Shown here piece after piece: positions 36,935 to 46,272 of a stretch of DNA of 64,000 nucleotides. The notes under the pieces are model-generated. The model did no database searches and had not been told where the DNA came from. It saw only the letters and a list, made by a program, of their open reading frames with translations. The translations under genes and the position numbers were made by a program. Positions within the stretch are counted from its first letter, which is position 1; each line of letters begins with the position of its first letter. Origin of the DNA: Nocardioides pinisoli (lineage in GTDB: Bacteria > Actinomycetota > Actinomycetes > Propionibacteriales > Nocardioidaceae); contig NZ_JANARS010000009.1 of assembly GCF_024199985.1 (NCBI RefSeq), forward strand, positions 62,001-126,000, read 5' to 3'.

Positions 36935-38217
36935 CGGGGGTGGCCGCCCGGGATGTCGACGTCCGGGTCGTAGGGCGTGCGGGTGTAGACGAACGTCGCG
37001 CACTCGAGGTGGTGGACCGAGCCGTCCGGGCGACGTACGACGTCGAGCCGCTCGCCGCGGTGGTAGCCCGAGACGCCCACCAGCGTCCCGCGAACCGGCT
37101 CGAAGCGGTCGGTGACGACGTTGCCGCGCGCCATGGCGCGCAGCTCGAGCCCCTCGTTGTGCCAGCGCACGTCGTAGGCGGTGTTGCCCCAGAACCACAG
37201 GCCCGGCACGCCGTGCGCCTCCGGTGGGACGGCGACGGTCGGGCGCCACGGTGCCGGCCGGGCGTCCTCGGCGTCGGGGTCGCCGTCGATGAGCGAGACG
37301 GCGAGCTCGCGCGGGTCGATGCCCGTGGTGGCGTTGGCGAGCACCACCGCACCGATGCCGCTGTCGGGGTCGACGTGGAGCGCGGCGAGGAAGCCCGGCA
37401 TCGAGCCGTTGTGGCCCACCAACCGTCCGCCGGGGTGGATGCCCAGCATCAGGCCGAGCCCGTAGTCGGGCGTGACGGGTCGCTGCATCTCCTCAAGAGA
37501 CGACGGCGACAGCACGTCCGGTCGCGCGCCGCCGAGCACCTGGCCCCAGGTCACGAGGTCGACCAGCGTGGACCACAGCTGGCCGGCCGGGGCCATGGCG
37601 CCCGTGTCGGTGAGCGGCTCGTGGACGCGGATCCCGGTGAAGTGGTCCACGCTCCACCCCGGCTGCGCGCCGGGACGCGGCAGGTAGGAGGTCGCCCGCA
37701 TCCCCAGCGGCTGGAGCAGGCGCTCGGCCACGAGCGCCCGCCACGGCGCCCCGAGCCGGCGGGCCACGACCTCGCCGAGCAGGCCGTAGCCGAGGTTGGA
37801 GTAGTGGAACCACGCGCCGGGCGGCGCCACCCGCCCACTACCGTCGTTGGCCGCTGCCAGCGCGGCGAAGTCGGTCCCCCGGGTGCGCTCCCACCACGGC
37901 CCGCGGGGCTCGCTCTGCATCCCCGAGGAGTGCGCCAGCGCGTCTCGGACCGTCACCTCGCCGTAGCCGACGTCGCCCAGGTGGACGGCAAGCGGGTCGT
38001 CGAGGTCGAGCAGGCCCTCGTCGCGCGCCTGCACGACCAGGACGGCCGTCATCGTCTTGGTGATCGAACCGATCCGGTACTGGCCGTCCAGCCCGGGCGC
38101 CTGGCCGGCTCCGCCCGCCCAGACCGCGCCGTAGCGGTCGAGGACGGCACCGACCACCGACGTCAGCCGGCCCTCGGCCTGCGCGACGTCGAGCAGGCGC
38201 TGGCGCTGGTCGCTCAC
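36931..38217 (-). CDS. Class C beta-lactamase-like serine hydrolase
   Basis: A 428-residue penicillin-binding/beta-lactamase-fold hydrolase. SxxK is S51-ITK54, the Tyr motif is Y139-S-N141, and the third motif is H269-N-G271. A C-terminal extension of about 120 residues is predicted to be a beta domain. No signal peptide is seen, so it is probably a cytosolic esterase or D-peptidase rather than an antibiotic-resistance lactamase. GTG 38217 follows TAGGGT (38225-38230) by seven bases (leaderless). Confidence 0.9.
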   Translation of the reverse strand: MSDQRQRLLDVAQAEGRLTSVVGAVLDRYGAVWAGGAGQAPGLDGQYRIGSITKTMTAVLVVQARDEGLLDLDDPLAVHLGDVGYGEVTVRDALAHSSGMQSEPRGPWWERTRGTDFAALAAANDGSGRVAPPGAWFHYSNLGYGLLGEVVARRLGAPWRALVAERLLQPLGMRATSYLPRPGAQPGWSVDHFTGIRVHEPLTDTGAMAPAGQLWSTLVDLVTWGQVLGGARPDVLSPSSLEEMQRPVTPDYGLGLMLGIHPGGRLVGHNGSMPGFLAALHVDPDSGIGAVVLANATTGIDPRELAVSLIDGDPDAEDARPAPWRPTVAVPPEAHGVPGLWFWGNTAYDVRWHNEGLELRAMARGNVVTDRFEPVRGTLVGVSGYHRGERLDVVRRPDGSVHHLECATFVYTRTPYDPDVDIPGGHPR

Positions 38218-38251
38218 GCGGACGACCCTAGGCCCCCGACCGCCGAGATGC

Positions 38252-41119
38252 TCAGTCCTGCGCGAACGCCTCCGGCGGCGGGCAGGCGCACACGAGGTTG
38301 CGGTCGCCGTAGGCCTGGTCGATGCGTGCCACCGGCGGCCAGTACTTGTCGGGGTCGATCCCACCGGGGAAGACGCCGACCTCGCGCGAGTAGGGGCGGT
38401 CCCAGTCACCGACGAGCGCACGCGCCGTGTGGGGTGCGTGGCGCAGCGGCGAGTCCTCCGGGGTCCACTCCCCCGCCTCGACGCGCGCGATCTCGCCCCG
38501 GATGGCGATCATCGCGTCGCAGAAGCGGTCGATCTCGGCGAGGTCCTCGGACTCGGTGGGCTCCACCATCAGCGTGCCCGCGACCGGGAACGACATCGTG
38601 GGTGCGTGGAAGCCGTGGTCGACGAGCCGCTTGGCGACGTCGTCGACGCTCACACCGCTGGCCTTGGTGATGCCGCGCAGGTCGAGGATGCACTCGTGCG
38701 CGACGAGGTCGCCGTGGCCGCGGTAGAGCACCGGGAAGTGGTCCTCGAGGCGCTTGGCGATGTAGTTGGCGGAGAGGACGGCGACCGCGGTCGCGCGGGT
38801 CAGCCCCTGGGCGCCCATCATCCGGATGTAGGCCCACGTGATCGGCAGGATGCCGGCCGACCCGTAGGGCGCAGCGCTGATGGGGCCGATGCCGTGGCGC
38901 TTCTCGGCCTCCGGGTGCCAGCCGTGCGAGGGCAGGTAGGGCGCCAGGTGGGCGCGCACGGCCACCGGCCCCACGCCCGGGCCGCCGCCGCCGTGGGGGA
39001 TGCAGAACGTCTTGTGGAGGTTGAGGTGGGAGACGTCGCCGCCGAACTCGCCCGGACGCGCCCAGCCGAGCAGCGCGTTGAGGTTGGCCCCGTCGACGTA
39101 GACCTGGCCGCCGTGGTCGTGGACGATCTTGCACAGGTCGGTGATGGTGTCCTCGTAGGCGCCGTGCGTCGAGGGGTACGTCACCATGATCGCGGCGAGC
39201 GTGTCGGCGTGCTGGTCGCACTTGGCGAGCAGGTCGTCGAGGTCGACGGAGCCGTCGTCGGACGCCTTGACCACGACGACCTTCATCCCGGCCATCACCG
39301 CGGACGCGGCGTTGGTGCCGTGCGCCGACGACGGGATCAGGCACACGTTGCGGCCGACGTCGCCATTGGCCAGGTGGTAGCCGCGGATCGCCAGCAGGCC
39401 GGCCAGCTCGCCCTGCGAGCCGGCGTTGGGCTGCACCGAGACCTTGTCGTAGCCGGTGACCTCGGCCAGCCACCGCTCGACGTCGTCGACGAGCTCGCGG
39501 TAGCCGGTGGCGTCCTGGGCGGGCGCGAAGGGGTGCAGGTCGGCGAAGCCGGGCAGGCTGACCGGCTCCATCTCGGTGGTCGCGTTGAGCTTCATCGTGC
39601 ACGACCCGAGGGGGATCATGCCGCGGTCGAGGGCGTAGTCGCGCGAGGAGAGCCGGTGCAGGTAGCGCAGCATCTGCGTCTCGCTGTGGTGGGAGTTGAA
39701 GACCTCGTGGGTGAGGAACTCGGTGGTGCGGCGCAGGTCCTCGGGCAGGCCCGACGGGGCGTCGTCGCCACCGGGCGCGACACCGAAGGCGCGCAGCACG
39801 GCCGCCACCGTCGACGGGCTGGTGCGCTCGGACGTCGACAGGCCGACGTGGTCGACGTCGACCAGCCGCAGGTGCAGCCCGACCTGGCGGGCCGCCGCCA
39901 CGACCTCGCCGGCACGGCCCGGCACGGCCACGGTCAGCGTGTCGAACCAGGTGGCGTTGACGACGTCGACTCCCCCGGCGCGCAGCGCCTCGGCGATGCG
40001 GCTGGCGTGGTCGTGGGTGCGCTGCGCGATCCGCCGCAGCCCGGCGGGGCCGTGGTAGACGGCGTACATCGATGCGACCACGGCGAGGAGCACCTGCGCG
40101 GTGCAGATGTTGGACGTCGCCTTGTCCCGGCGGATGTGCTGCTCGCGCGTCTGCAGGGCGAGGCGGTAGGCCGGACGACCCTCCGCGTCGATGGACACCC
40201 CCACCAGCCGACCGGGCAGGTGCCGCTCGAGACCGGCCGAGACCGACATGAAACCGGCGTGCGGGCCGCCGTAGAAGAGGGGTACGCCGAAGCGCTGGGA
40301 CGACCCGACCACGACGTCGGCGCCGAAGGTGCCGGGCGCCTCGAGCAGGGCGAGCGACAGGATGTCGGCGGCCACGACGGCCAGGCCACCTCGCTCGTGG
40401 GCGGCGTCGATGACCGGCCGCGGGTCGCGGACCTCCCCGGAGGCGCCGGGGTACTGGACCAGCACGCCGCAGAGGTCGCCGTCGGGCAGGCCATCGGCCA
40501 GGTCGGCGACGACGACCTCGATGCCCATCCCCTCGGCTCGCGTGCGCACCACGTCGATCGTCTGCGGCAGTGCGTCGGCGTCCACCACGAACGGGCCGGT
40601 GGCGGTGCGCTGGGCGCGGCGTACGAGCGTCATCGCCTCCGCGGCAGCGGTGCCCTCGTCGAGGAGCGAGGCGTTGGCCGTGGGCAGGCCGGTCAGGTCG
40701 GCCACGACGGTCTGGAAGTTGAGCAGCGCCTCGAGGCGGCCCTGCGAGATCTCCGGCTGGTAGGGGGTGTAGGCGGTGTACCAGGACGGGTCCTCGAGCA
40801 CGTTGCGCCGGATCACCGGGGGCGTGATGGTCGCGTGGTAGCCCAGGCCGATCATCGCCTCCGCCGGGCGGTTCTGCGAGGCCAGGGTCCGCAGGGCCCG
40901 GGCAGTGGCCTCCTCGTCGAGCGGGTCGGGCAGGTCGAGCGCGGAGGCCGACCGGATCCCTCCCGGGACGGCGGCCGTCATCAGCGACTCGAGCGACTCG
41001 TGGCCGATGGCCTCCAGCATGCGGGCGACGGCGGCGTCGTCAGGGCCGATGTGGCGGGCGACGAACTCGCCCAGCCCGTCGGTCGGGTCGGCGGCGGAGG
41101 TCGGGGTGGAGTCGGGCAC
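38252..41119 (-). CDS. gcvP: Glycine dehydrogenase (decarboxylating), P protein
   Basis: A 955-residue P protein of the glycine cleavage system. It decarboxylates glycine on PLP and transfers the aminomethyl group to the lipoyl arm of GcvH (encoded at 49169-49555). The PLP lysine is in [16 protein letters not shown]; other blocks are [23 protein letters not shown] and [16 protein letters not shown] 41119 has AGGGAG five bases upstream. It is controlled by the glycine riboswitch just upstream. GcvT is not in the window. Confidence 0.97.
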   Translation of the reverse strand: MPDSTPTSAADPTDGLGEFVARHIGPDDAAVARMLEAIGHESLESLMTAAVPGGIRSASALDLPDPLDEEATARALRTLASQNRPAEAMIGLGYHATITPPVIRRNVLEDPSWYTAYTPYQPEISQGRLEALLNFQTVVADLTGLPTANASLLDEGTAAAEAMTLVRRAQRTATGPFVVDADALPQTIDVVRTRAEGMGIEVVVADLADGLPDGDLCGVLVQYPGASGEVRDPRPVIDAAHERGGLAVVAADILSLALLEAPGTFGADVVVGSSQRFGVPLFYGGPHAGFMSVSAGLERHLPGRLVGVSIDAEGRPAYRLALQTREQHIRRDKATSNICTAQVLLAVVASMYAVYHGPAGLRRIAQRTHDHASRIAEALRAGGVDVVNATWFDTLTVAVPGRAGEVVAAARQVGLHLRLVDVDHVGLSTSERTSPSTVAAVLRAFGVAPGGDDAPSGLPEDLRRTTEFLTHEVFNSHHSETQMLRYLHRLSSRDYALDRGMIPLGSCTMKLNATTEMEPVSLPGFADLHPFAPAQDATGYRELVDDVERWLAEVTGYDKVSVQPNAGSQGELAGLLAIRGYHLANGDVGRNVCLIPSSAHGTNAASAVMAGMKVVVVKASDDGSVDLDDLLAKCDQHADTLAAIMVTYPSTHGAYEDTITDLCKIVHDHGGQVYVDGANLNALLGWARPGEFGGDVSHLNLHKTFCIPHGGGGPGVGPVAVRAHLAPYLPSHGWHPEAEKRHGIGPISAAPYGSAGILPITWAYIRMMGAQGLTRATAVAVLSANYIAKRLEDHFPVLYRGHGDLVAHECILDLRGITKASGVSVDDVAKRLVDHGFHAPTMSFPVAGTLMVEPTESEDLAEIDRFCDAMIAIRGEIARVEAGEWTPEDSPLRHAPHTARALVGDWDRPYSREVGVFPGGIDPDKYWPPVARIDQAYGDRNLVCACPPPEAFAQD

Positions 41120-41300
41120 GAGGGCTCCCTGAGGTCACATCGCTGGACCTCCCCCTCTGTCAGCCCGGTGACCTCCAGAGTGCCAACCCAGTGCGGTCCG
41201 GGTGCCTGAGAGGTTCCGGGGAGGAATTGCCCCTTCGGCGCGCCTTAACCGGTCGTGGTCCGGTCGCGGTGACTCTCCCGCATGGGATGTCGGCGTGAGA
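41120..41300 (-). ncRNA. Glycine riboswitch upstream of gcvP (complete copy)
   Basis: Read on the minus strand, the leader holds the conserved GCGGGAGAG, GCGCGCCGAAGGGGCAA and CCTCTCAGGCACC blocks of the glycine aptamer in the right order (about 41296 to 41195), then CACTCTGGAG as in tandem glycine riboswitches. An 8-bp stem, GAGGTCAC (41168-41175) with GTGACCTC (41131-41138), ends next to the gcvP Shine-Dalgarno (41125-41130) and is a likely expression platform. The promoter -10 is TAGACT at 41301-41306. Confidence 0.88.
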
Positions 41301-41483
41301 AGTCTAGCCCCCGCTCGCTGCACCGCCCTGCCGAAGGTCGGGAAGTGGGACTGCTCGTTCGTCCCGCGTCCCAGCCGACCTGGCTCTCCGTCGCCTCTCA
41401 GCAGGCCCTGCAGCGGTCCGATCGAGGGTCCGCGTGACGGTGCATCTCAAGCCCGCCGCACAGCTGGAAGGAGGGTTTCCGCC

Positions 41484-41743
41484 ATGCCCAAACAGCCAAT
41501 TGTCGTCGCTCCCTACGACCTCACTCAGACTCAGATGGTGCGCATTGCGGTTGCACTCGCCATCTTCAAGGCTGAGTGCGCCGCGCTGGACGAGGGCATG
41601 CCACTCGCAAAGTGCAGGCGCAGAAATGGCTCGTCCGGCTCGACGCGGCGGATGAAACTGGTCCCCCCGTCCTCCTGAGCAGGTTGGCCCCGAGTGCCGA
41701 GCCAATCGGAGCGCTGCTACTGGAGAGGCGGGGCCCCACCTGA
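41484..41743 (+). pseudogene. Frameshifted small gene, copy 1
   Basis: A strong GGAAGGAGGG precedes ATG 41484. The frame reads MPKQPIVVAPYDLTQTQMVR and FKAECAALDEGMPLA. It then shifts: compared with copy 2, one base is missing in CTCGCAAAGTG, and the restored frame continues KVQAQKWLVRLDAADETG to a stop at 41741-41743. As it stands a 64-residue protein would end at 41678. The helical FKAECxALDEG segment is shared with copy 2 at 43961-44154. Function unknown. Confidence 0.6.
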
Positions 41744-41759
41744 CCTCTCCCGGGATGGT

Positions 41760-42053
41760 CTAGTCGGCCCTGATACCTAGGCGTACGCCGGTCGCGATGA
41801 TCGCGATGAACAGCAGGATCTGCCCGACGCCGGCCATGAGAGCGCCGACGATGGCGCCACCTTCGTTTCCGGTCTCGCGGGGGCCGAAGTATCCGGGCTC
41901 CACGCCCGGCCAGTTGCCGACCATGAGGCCGAGACCGAACACCAGCAGCAGGATGCCGAGGGCGAACAGCGCGGTGATGTCGTTCTTCGGGGTCCGGGAT
42001 GCGCGGGCCGCGCTAAGCGTGCCCTTCTCGGGAACGGGCGTTGCGGCGCTCAT
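41760..42053 (-). CDS. Two-helix membrane protein (97 aa)
   Basis: A 97-residue protein with a charged N-terminus, one helix ALFALGILLLVFGLGLMVG, an extracytoplasmic loop GVEPGYFGPRETGNEGG and a second helix GALMAGVGQILLFIAIIATG. Its ATG overlaps the stop of the upstream gene by one base, so the two are coupled. No family recognised. Confidence 0.7.
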   Translation of the reverse strand: MSAATPVPEKGTLSAARASRTPKNDITALFALGILLLVFGLGLMVGNWPGVEPGYFGPRETGNEGGAIVGALMAGVGQILLFIAIIATGVRLGIRAD

Positions 42054-42343
42054 CAGGGCCGCTTCGCCAGTCGGTAGATGGCGTAGCCGACGCCGAGGAG
42101 GAAGTCGACGACCATCCAGAGACCGACGACGAGGGCGACTCCGATGCCGGTGCCGACGTCACGGGCGTCGTTGCAGGTCTCCTGCGACAGCGACCCGCAG
42201 TCGGTGGCGTCGCCCCCAGCGCTGCCGATGCCGGCGATGATCCAGATGATGAACAGCACCTGCACGGCGAGGAAGAACCACAGGAAAATGCGGCGCTTCT
42301 TCTTGGGCTGGGTGTCGGGCGTGACGGTGGCGTCGGTGCTCAT
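42053..42343 (-). CDS. Two-helix membrane protein (96 aa)
   Basis: A 96-residue protein: a basic stretch (PKKKRR), helix IFLWFFLAVQVLFIIWIIAG, a loop with two cysteines (DCGSLSQETCNDARD) that may form a disulphide, and helix GVALVVGLWMVVDFLLGVGY. ATG 42343 is preceded by GAAAGAGAG. It overlaps the next membrane protein gene. The pair may form a small complex. No family recognised. Confidence 0.7.
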   Translation of the reverse strand: MSTDATVTPDTQPKKKRRIFLWFFLAVQVLFIIWIIAGIGSAGGDATDCGSLSQETCNDARDVGTGIGVALVVGLWMVVDFLLGVGYAIYRLAKRP

Positions 42344-42377
42344 GTGGGCTCTCTTTCGGTTGTAGGTGCGGGACGGG

Positions 42378-42743
42378 TCAGCAGGCGCGGGTCTGGTTGG
42401 CGCCGTAGGAGGCGTTGGCGTAGGAGAACTGCTCGAACACGAGCTGGTCGATCAGACCGGAGCAGGAGAAGGGCATCGTGCGCAGGTAGTTCTTCGCCAT
42501 CCGTGCCGCCTGCTTGCGCCAGTTGACCCGGATGTTACTGACGGCCCAGTTGGCGACGGCGGGGCTGAACCCCTCGTACTCAAGCTGGTCGGCCAGCCCA
42601 CCCTTGGAGAAGGGCATGGTCTGGAGGTAGCCGTACGCCATGCTGACGGCCTGCGAGCGGGGCGAGGCCGAGGCCGGCGACGCGGTCGTGACAGGGACGA
42701 CCACGGCGAACAGGGTGGTCAGGGCGATGATGATCTTCTTCAT
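42378..42743 (-). CDS. Secreted Ltp-repeat protein (superinfection-exclusion-like)
   Basis: A 121-residue exported protein. Signal peptide MKKIIIALTTLFAVVVPVTT with cleavage after ASA; there is no lipobox Cys. The mature part is two copies of the Ltp (host cell surface-exposed lipoprotein) helical repeat: AVSMAYGYLQTMPFSKGGLADQL...FSPAVANWAV and AARMAKNYLRTMPFSCSGLIDQL...FSYANASYGA. In Streptococcus phage TP-J34 the Ltp protein blocks entry of phage DNA. AGAGAG precedes the ATG. The two genes downstream on the same strand begin 35 bp away. Confidence 0.82.
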   Translation of the reverse strand: MKKIIIALTTLFAVVVPVTTASPASASPRSQAVSMAYGYLQTMPFSKGGLADQLEYEGFSPAVANWAVSNIRVNWRKQAARMAKNYLRTMPFSCSGLIDQLVFEQFSYANASYGANQTRAC

Positions 42744-43359
42744 GAGTCTCTCTTCGTTCATGTCATGAGCGCGCCAAAGAAGACCCAAGATCGAGCCCCC
42801 GTTTGCATGCCGGTGTGTGCGACTGGCCCCAGTGTCTCTACGGACACCGGGGCATGTCTTTGCTTTCGAGAGATCTAAGCGAAATTCGGCTAACTACATT
42901 CGGATTTACGACTCCGCCTCCTTCTCCAGCCTGCACAGCACTGTGAGCATCGCGCCGCAAAGGTCGCCGACCGGAATGCCGAGGTCGCTAAGGAGCTTCC
43001 GACAGACGATGTCCTTCGCGACTCCCGGATGCCAACGTCTAAAAGGTGCCGTCGTCCGCCTAGTTCTTGCCCCGTAACGAGCGTGCGCGTCGTAGGTGGT
43101 GGTCCCTGTGCGGTCCTAGGTGCCGTCCAGGTTAAGGTCGGCCACGGTCGCCTTGCTCCGCCGGAGCGTCCCACGAGACGGCAAGCGCCCCGCAGGAGGC
43201 TGAGGTGGCGGGTGAGCCGATCAGTGATCATCACTTGCTCGCACTGGCATCTGACTCCTGGTGGCCGACCTATAACAACTATTCGACCGAAGCGTCGGGT
43301 CCGGTTTCCGCGAGCAGGCCGCGAGTCAGCGACCGGCGGCCCGCTGCGCGTTGATGGAC
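42744..43359. other. 616-bp gap with a likely gene remnant
   Basis: No complete gene is convincing here. On the minus strand 43055-42906 reads AKDIVCRKLLSDLGIPVGDL followed by CGAMLTVLCRLEKEAES and a stop, a well-formed helical C-terminus without a usable start upstream, so it is probably a truncated gene. The rest has short frames on both strands with no ribosome binding site or family feature. Confidence 0.45.
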
Positions 43360-43803
43360 CTACTTGACGACGCAGTTCTCCAATTCGACGCCGAGGTCTC
43401 CACCGTCCTCGAAGTCACCGACGACGGTGATCTTCTGGCCCTTCTTCATGCTGGAGACCGTCTTGGCCTTCTGGTCGTCGCAGTTGACCGTGAAGATCTC
43501 GTACTGGCCACCGCCGCCGATATTGATGACGTACTGCTCGTCGTCGATGAACTCGGTGTCAATCTTGTCGATGACGCCCGAGACCTGCAACGTCTTGCCC
43601 TTGTACTTGCCGTCAGCAGCGGCTTCGTTTTCCTCATACTCCTTCATGATCGCGGCGGCCTGGACCTTGACGTCCGGCTTCGCGGCCTTGCCACTCTTCG
43701 ACTTCTCGCCGCTGCCGCTGTCGGCGCCCTCGTCCGGAACGGCACAACTGGATGCCGTGAATCCGAGCGCGACAATGGACAGCGCGATGATGCTGCGCTT
43801 CAT
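43360..43803 (-). CDS. OB-fold lipoprotein (tRNA_anti-like family)
   Basis: A 147-residue lipoprotein: signal peptide MKRSIIALSIVALGFTASSC with lipobox SSC, a Ser/Gly/Lys-rich linker, then a domain with EYEENEAAADGKYKGKTLQV, GVIDKIDTEF and GQKITVVGDFEDGGDLGVEL. That strand order is typical of the OB-fold putative-lipoprotein family. AAGGGGA precedes the ATG. An inverted repeat (ATCCCCTTGTTT with AAACAAGG...GGGGAT) covers the upstream region to 43881. The role of this family is unknown. Confidence 0.78.
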   Translation of the reverse strand: MKRSIIALSIVALGFTASSCAVPDEGADSGSGEKSKSGKAAKPDVKVQAAAIMKEYEENEAAADGKYKGKTLQVSGVIDKIDTEFIDDEQYVINIGGGGQYEIFTVNCDDQKAKTVSSMKKGQKITVVGDFEDGGDLGVELENCVVK

Positions 43804-43879
43804 GGTGATCCCCTTGTTTGGCGGTGAGCCGCGACCGTAACAACGCGGCGCTGCCGTGTCCGCGAAACAAGGTAAAGGG

Positions 43880-44154
43880 GATGAAACTGACGGGTACGTT
43901 CGGTCAGCGGTGCGGGGCTTCGGTCTACCGGGCTCTCGGTGTGCCGAGAGCCAGCTCACAGCCCAAACAACCGATCACGACGCGTCGTACGAGCTGCCCC
44001 CGCGCAAAGCGTGCGCATTGCTAATGCACGAGCGTTCTTGAAGGCCGAGTGCGTCGCGCTGGATGAGGGCATGTCCCTCGAGAAAGTGCAGTCGCAGCAC
44101 TGGCTCGCCCTTGTCAAGGGGGATGAGGCTGGCTCGGTCGAACGTAGGTGGTGA
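43880..44154 (+). pseudogene. Frameshifted small gene, copy 2
   Basis: A second, decayed relative of 41484-41743. AAAGGGG precedes ATG 43880, and the frame passes through QPKQPI, then a two-base deletion relative to copy 1 (43961-44010) shifts it to an early stop at 44022-44024. The other frame carries SVRIANARAFLKAECVALDE and KVQSQHWLALVKGDEAG to the stop at 44152-44154. The two copies share most residues in the FLKAEC...EKVQ segment. Confidence 0.55.
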
Positions 44155-44456
44155 AGCTCCTGGGCGACGGCAACCAGGGGATCAGTACCGCCAGCAGCAT
44201 CTACACGACTGGCCGCCAGGTGCTCGTCGTCCGTTGCGATCGGCCTGATCTCCAAGCCTGTACTGCCTGCAAGTCACGGCATCAACTTCGCCGGCGCGCA
44301 GTCAGGCCCCGCATCTTGCGCTCCGCGTTTCACCAAACGGCCCACAAGACCTGCCCAGCCGGGTGAAGATCAGACGCCGTAGATGCGGCCAGCATTCATC
44401 CGCTCAGCTCGACAGACACACACCTGCAGTTCAGCATCACCGTTCGGGGGACATCC
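44155..44456. other. 302-bp gap without a recognisable gene
   Basis: Short frames only, none with a ribosome binding site, motif or genome-like codon use. GGGGG at 44446-44450 serves the next gene. Confidence 0.4.
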
Positions 44457-45266
44457 ATGCCAGACCAGTGCGCCCAGGGCCACGAAAACACGCCGGGGTC
44501 GGCGTTCTGCAGTACATGCGGAGCCCCGCTCACGCAAGCACAGACAACCGCCAAAGAGGCCGAATCCAGGCCGGCGTTCACCAGCGCGGACGCCCCGACA
44601 GTCGCCCCTTTGGGGTACCCCGAGCACGCCGCGCCTACCGCGCCGGCACCAAGCCCCCGCGCCGGTGCCCACGTCGCCGCTGCCACGGATGAGGAGTCCT
44701 CAAACCGCAACGTCCTTGTCGGCGCAGGCGTAGGCGCACTGCTCCTCATCCTCGTCGTCGGCGGTGTCCTCTTCTCCGTCCTCGGCGACGACGGCGATGG
44801 CTCCACCGCCGCCGCGAAGTCGGGAAAAACGCTGCGTGGCATCGCTGTCCTTTTCGATACGGACGGGTCCGTCGAAGGATCCTGGGACGACTGCGAAGGC
44901 ACCGACGGGTACGACGACTTCACATCCGGCATGTCCCTGAAGATCACCGGCACCAACGACGAGATCGTCGGATCCGGTGACGTCGTCAACGTCACCGAGA
45001 GCAACATCGACGACGTCGCCCAAGCCGAGCTCGACGGTGACAACGCCCTCGGCATGGACGCCACCACCCACGAAGAGGCCACCGCCGAGCTCCGCGACAT
45101 GCTTGAGACCGGTGAAGGCATGTCCTGCATCCTCTACTTCGAAGCAGCCATTGAACCGTCCGACTACTACTCCGTGGAACTCGGCTCTCGAGGGGCACTC
45201 AACTTCTCGAAGGCCGACCTAGAGGAAAGCGGCTACGTCGTCGGTTACAGCCTCGGAGACTTGTGA
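44457..45266 (+). CDS. Zinc-ribbon single-pass membrane protein
   Basis: A 269-residue protein. An N-terminal zinc ribbon CAQGHENTPGSAFCSTCG is followed by a Pro/Ala linker, one membrane helix near residues 85-108 (NVLVGAGVGALLLILVVGGVLF), and an acidic extracytoplasmic domain of about 155 residues with two cysteines (DDCEGTDGYDD, GMSCILYFEA). This is a common layout in actinobacterial surface or stress proteins. It is the only intact plus-strand gene of the island. Function unknown. Confidence 0.75.
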   Translation: MPDQCAQGHENTPGSAFCSTCGAPLTQAQTTAKEAESRPAFTSADAPTVAPLGYPEHAAPTAPAPSPRAGAHVAAATDEESSNRNVLVGAGVGALLLILVVGGVLFSVLGDDGDGSTAAAKSGKTLRGIAVLFDTDGSVEGSWDDCEGTDGYDDFTSGMSLKITGTNDEIVGSGDVVNVTESNIDDVAQAELDGDNALGMDATTHEEATAELRDMLETGEGMSCILYFEAAIEPSDYYSVELGSRGALNFSKADLEESGYVVGYSLGDL

Positions 45267-45386
45267 CCCCAACCGGGCGTGTCCTCCGCTCCGCTGGTCA
45301 GTCAGATCACTCACAACTAGATCTTTCGACCAGCCATCCGCATCTCGTCTTCCGGCAACTGGCGTTGCCAGTAGTGACACACCTAA

Positions 45387-46142
45387 CTAGCCGTCTGACC
45401 TAGCCGCAAGCGCAAGCCGCAATTCGCCGAGAAGCAGGCTTCCGAGTCCGATCACGCCCCACGCCAGCTGCTCGGCGTCTTCTCGGTTCTCGATATTGTG
45501 CCGGTGGAGGTTGCCGATCGCCTGTGCCAGCCCCATGCCCAAGAACCTCCATCCTGCCCGCTCGCTCTCCTGGCCGCCCAAGGGATAGTCGCGCAGGACA
45601 CGTTTGAAGAGGTCGCCTCCTACAAGCTTGGCACCACTCTCGTGGCGCGGGTCGCCTCCGCGCTTCCGGAACCAGTCTTCGACGAATGTCGCGACAGCCG
45701 CAGGGATTTTCGACCATGCCTCGATGCGCACGAGTTCCTCGATGTGTTCCCAGAGGTCAGGGTCGCAGATGGGCGGGTGAGGGGACGAGCGCCCGTACGT
45801 CACATCGAGCAAGTTGATGGCCGCGTTGACGAGCCCAACGAACTCGTCCGTGACCGAGTCAGTCTGCATCGCCAGCGGGATTGCCGCTGCGAACCGGCTC
45901 GGAACCTGAAGCTCGCCGAGCTTCGTGACTAAGTAGTGCTGGGCGCCCAAATAGCTGGCGACAATGCCTGCCGCCTCAAACTTCATTTGGGCGAACGTCG
46001 AAGGATTGCCTCCGTCAAACACCTTCCGACGGAGCTCGGCGTAGTCGACTAGATAGTGAAGTCGTTGCACAGCTTGAGCTTGAGTCACGGCACCCCGCAC
46101 CCATGGTCTAAGCAGGCTGCCCTGGCGCGGTCCATCATGCAT
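45387..46142 (-). CDS. Hypothetical protein, possibly HEPN/TIGR02391-like
   Basis: A 251-residue, mainly helical cytoplasmic protein. The C-terminal part, DLFKRVLRDYPLGGQESERA to WRFLGMGLAQAIGNLHRHNIE, resembles the end of TIGR02391 (Ymh) proteins, whose RNxxxH motif is HEPN-like; here it is degenerate (GNLHRHN). Starts at ATG 46142 or at GTG codons about 14-19 residues on; no clear ribosome site decides. It is the first gene downstream of the truncated riboswitch and its promoter. An RNA-targeting or abortive-infection role is speculative. Confidence 0.55.
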   Translation of the reverse strand: MHDGPRQGSLLRPWVRGAVTQAQAVQRLHYLVDYAELRRKVFDGGNPSTFAQMKFEAAGIVASYLGAQHYLVTKLGELQVPSRFAAAIPLAMQTDSVTDEFVGLVNAAINLLDVTYGRSSPHPPICDPDLWEHIEELVRIEAWSKIPAAVATFVEDWFRKRGGDPRHESGAKLVGGDLFKRVLRDYPLGGQESERAGWRFLGMGLAQAIGNLHRHNIENREDAEQLAWGVIGLGSLLLGELRLALAARSDG

Positions 46143-46272
46143 CTAAGAATGCCGCGCTAGACCGCGGGAGTTCGACGAGACACGCTGCATGGCGCATCAG
46201 CGAGGCGGTGGTCACGAAGGACGAAGCACTTTCCACGCCAATACAGCTGGAATGTTCAATACGGGGGAGGTA

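Noticed and set aside
36931..38217. The serine hydrolase as a resistance beta-lactamase
   Set aside because: It has no signal peptide and carries a C-terminal extension more typical of esterase/D-peptidase relatives.
38429..41209. Long plus-strand frame opposite gcvP
   Set aside because: Antisense shadow of gcvP; Val/Asp/Arg/Gly-rich with no motif.
42817..43077. Plus-strand 86-aa frame in the island gap
   Set aside because: No ribosome site, mixed composition, and it overlaps the better-formed minus-strand remnant.
43364..43840. Plus-strand 158-aa frame in the island
   Set aside because: Antisense to the OB-fold lipoprotein, which has signal peptide, lipobox and Shine-Dalgarno.
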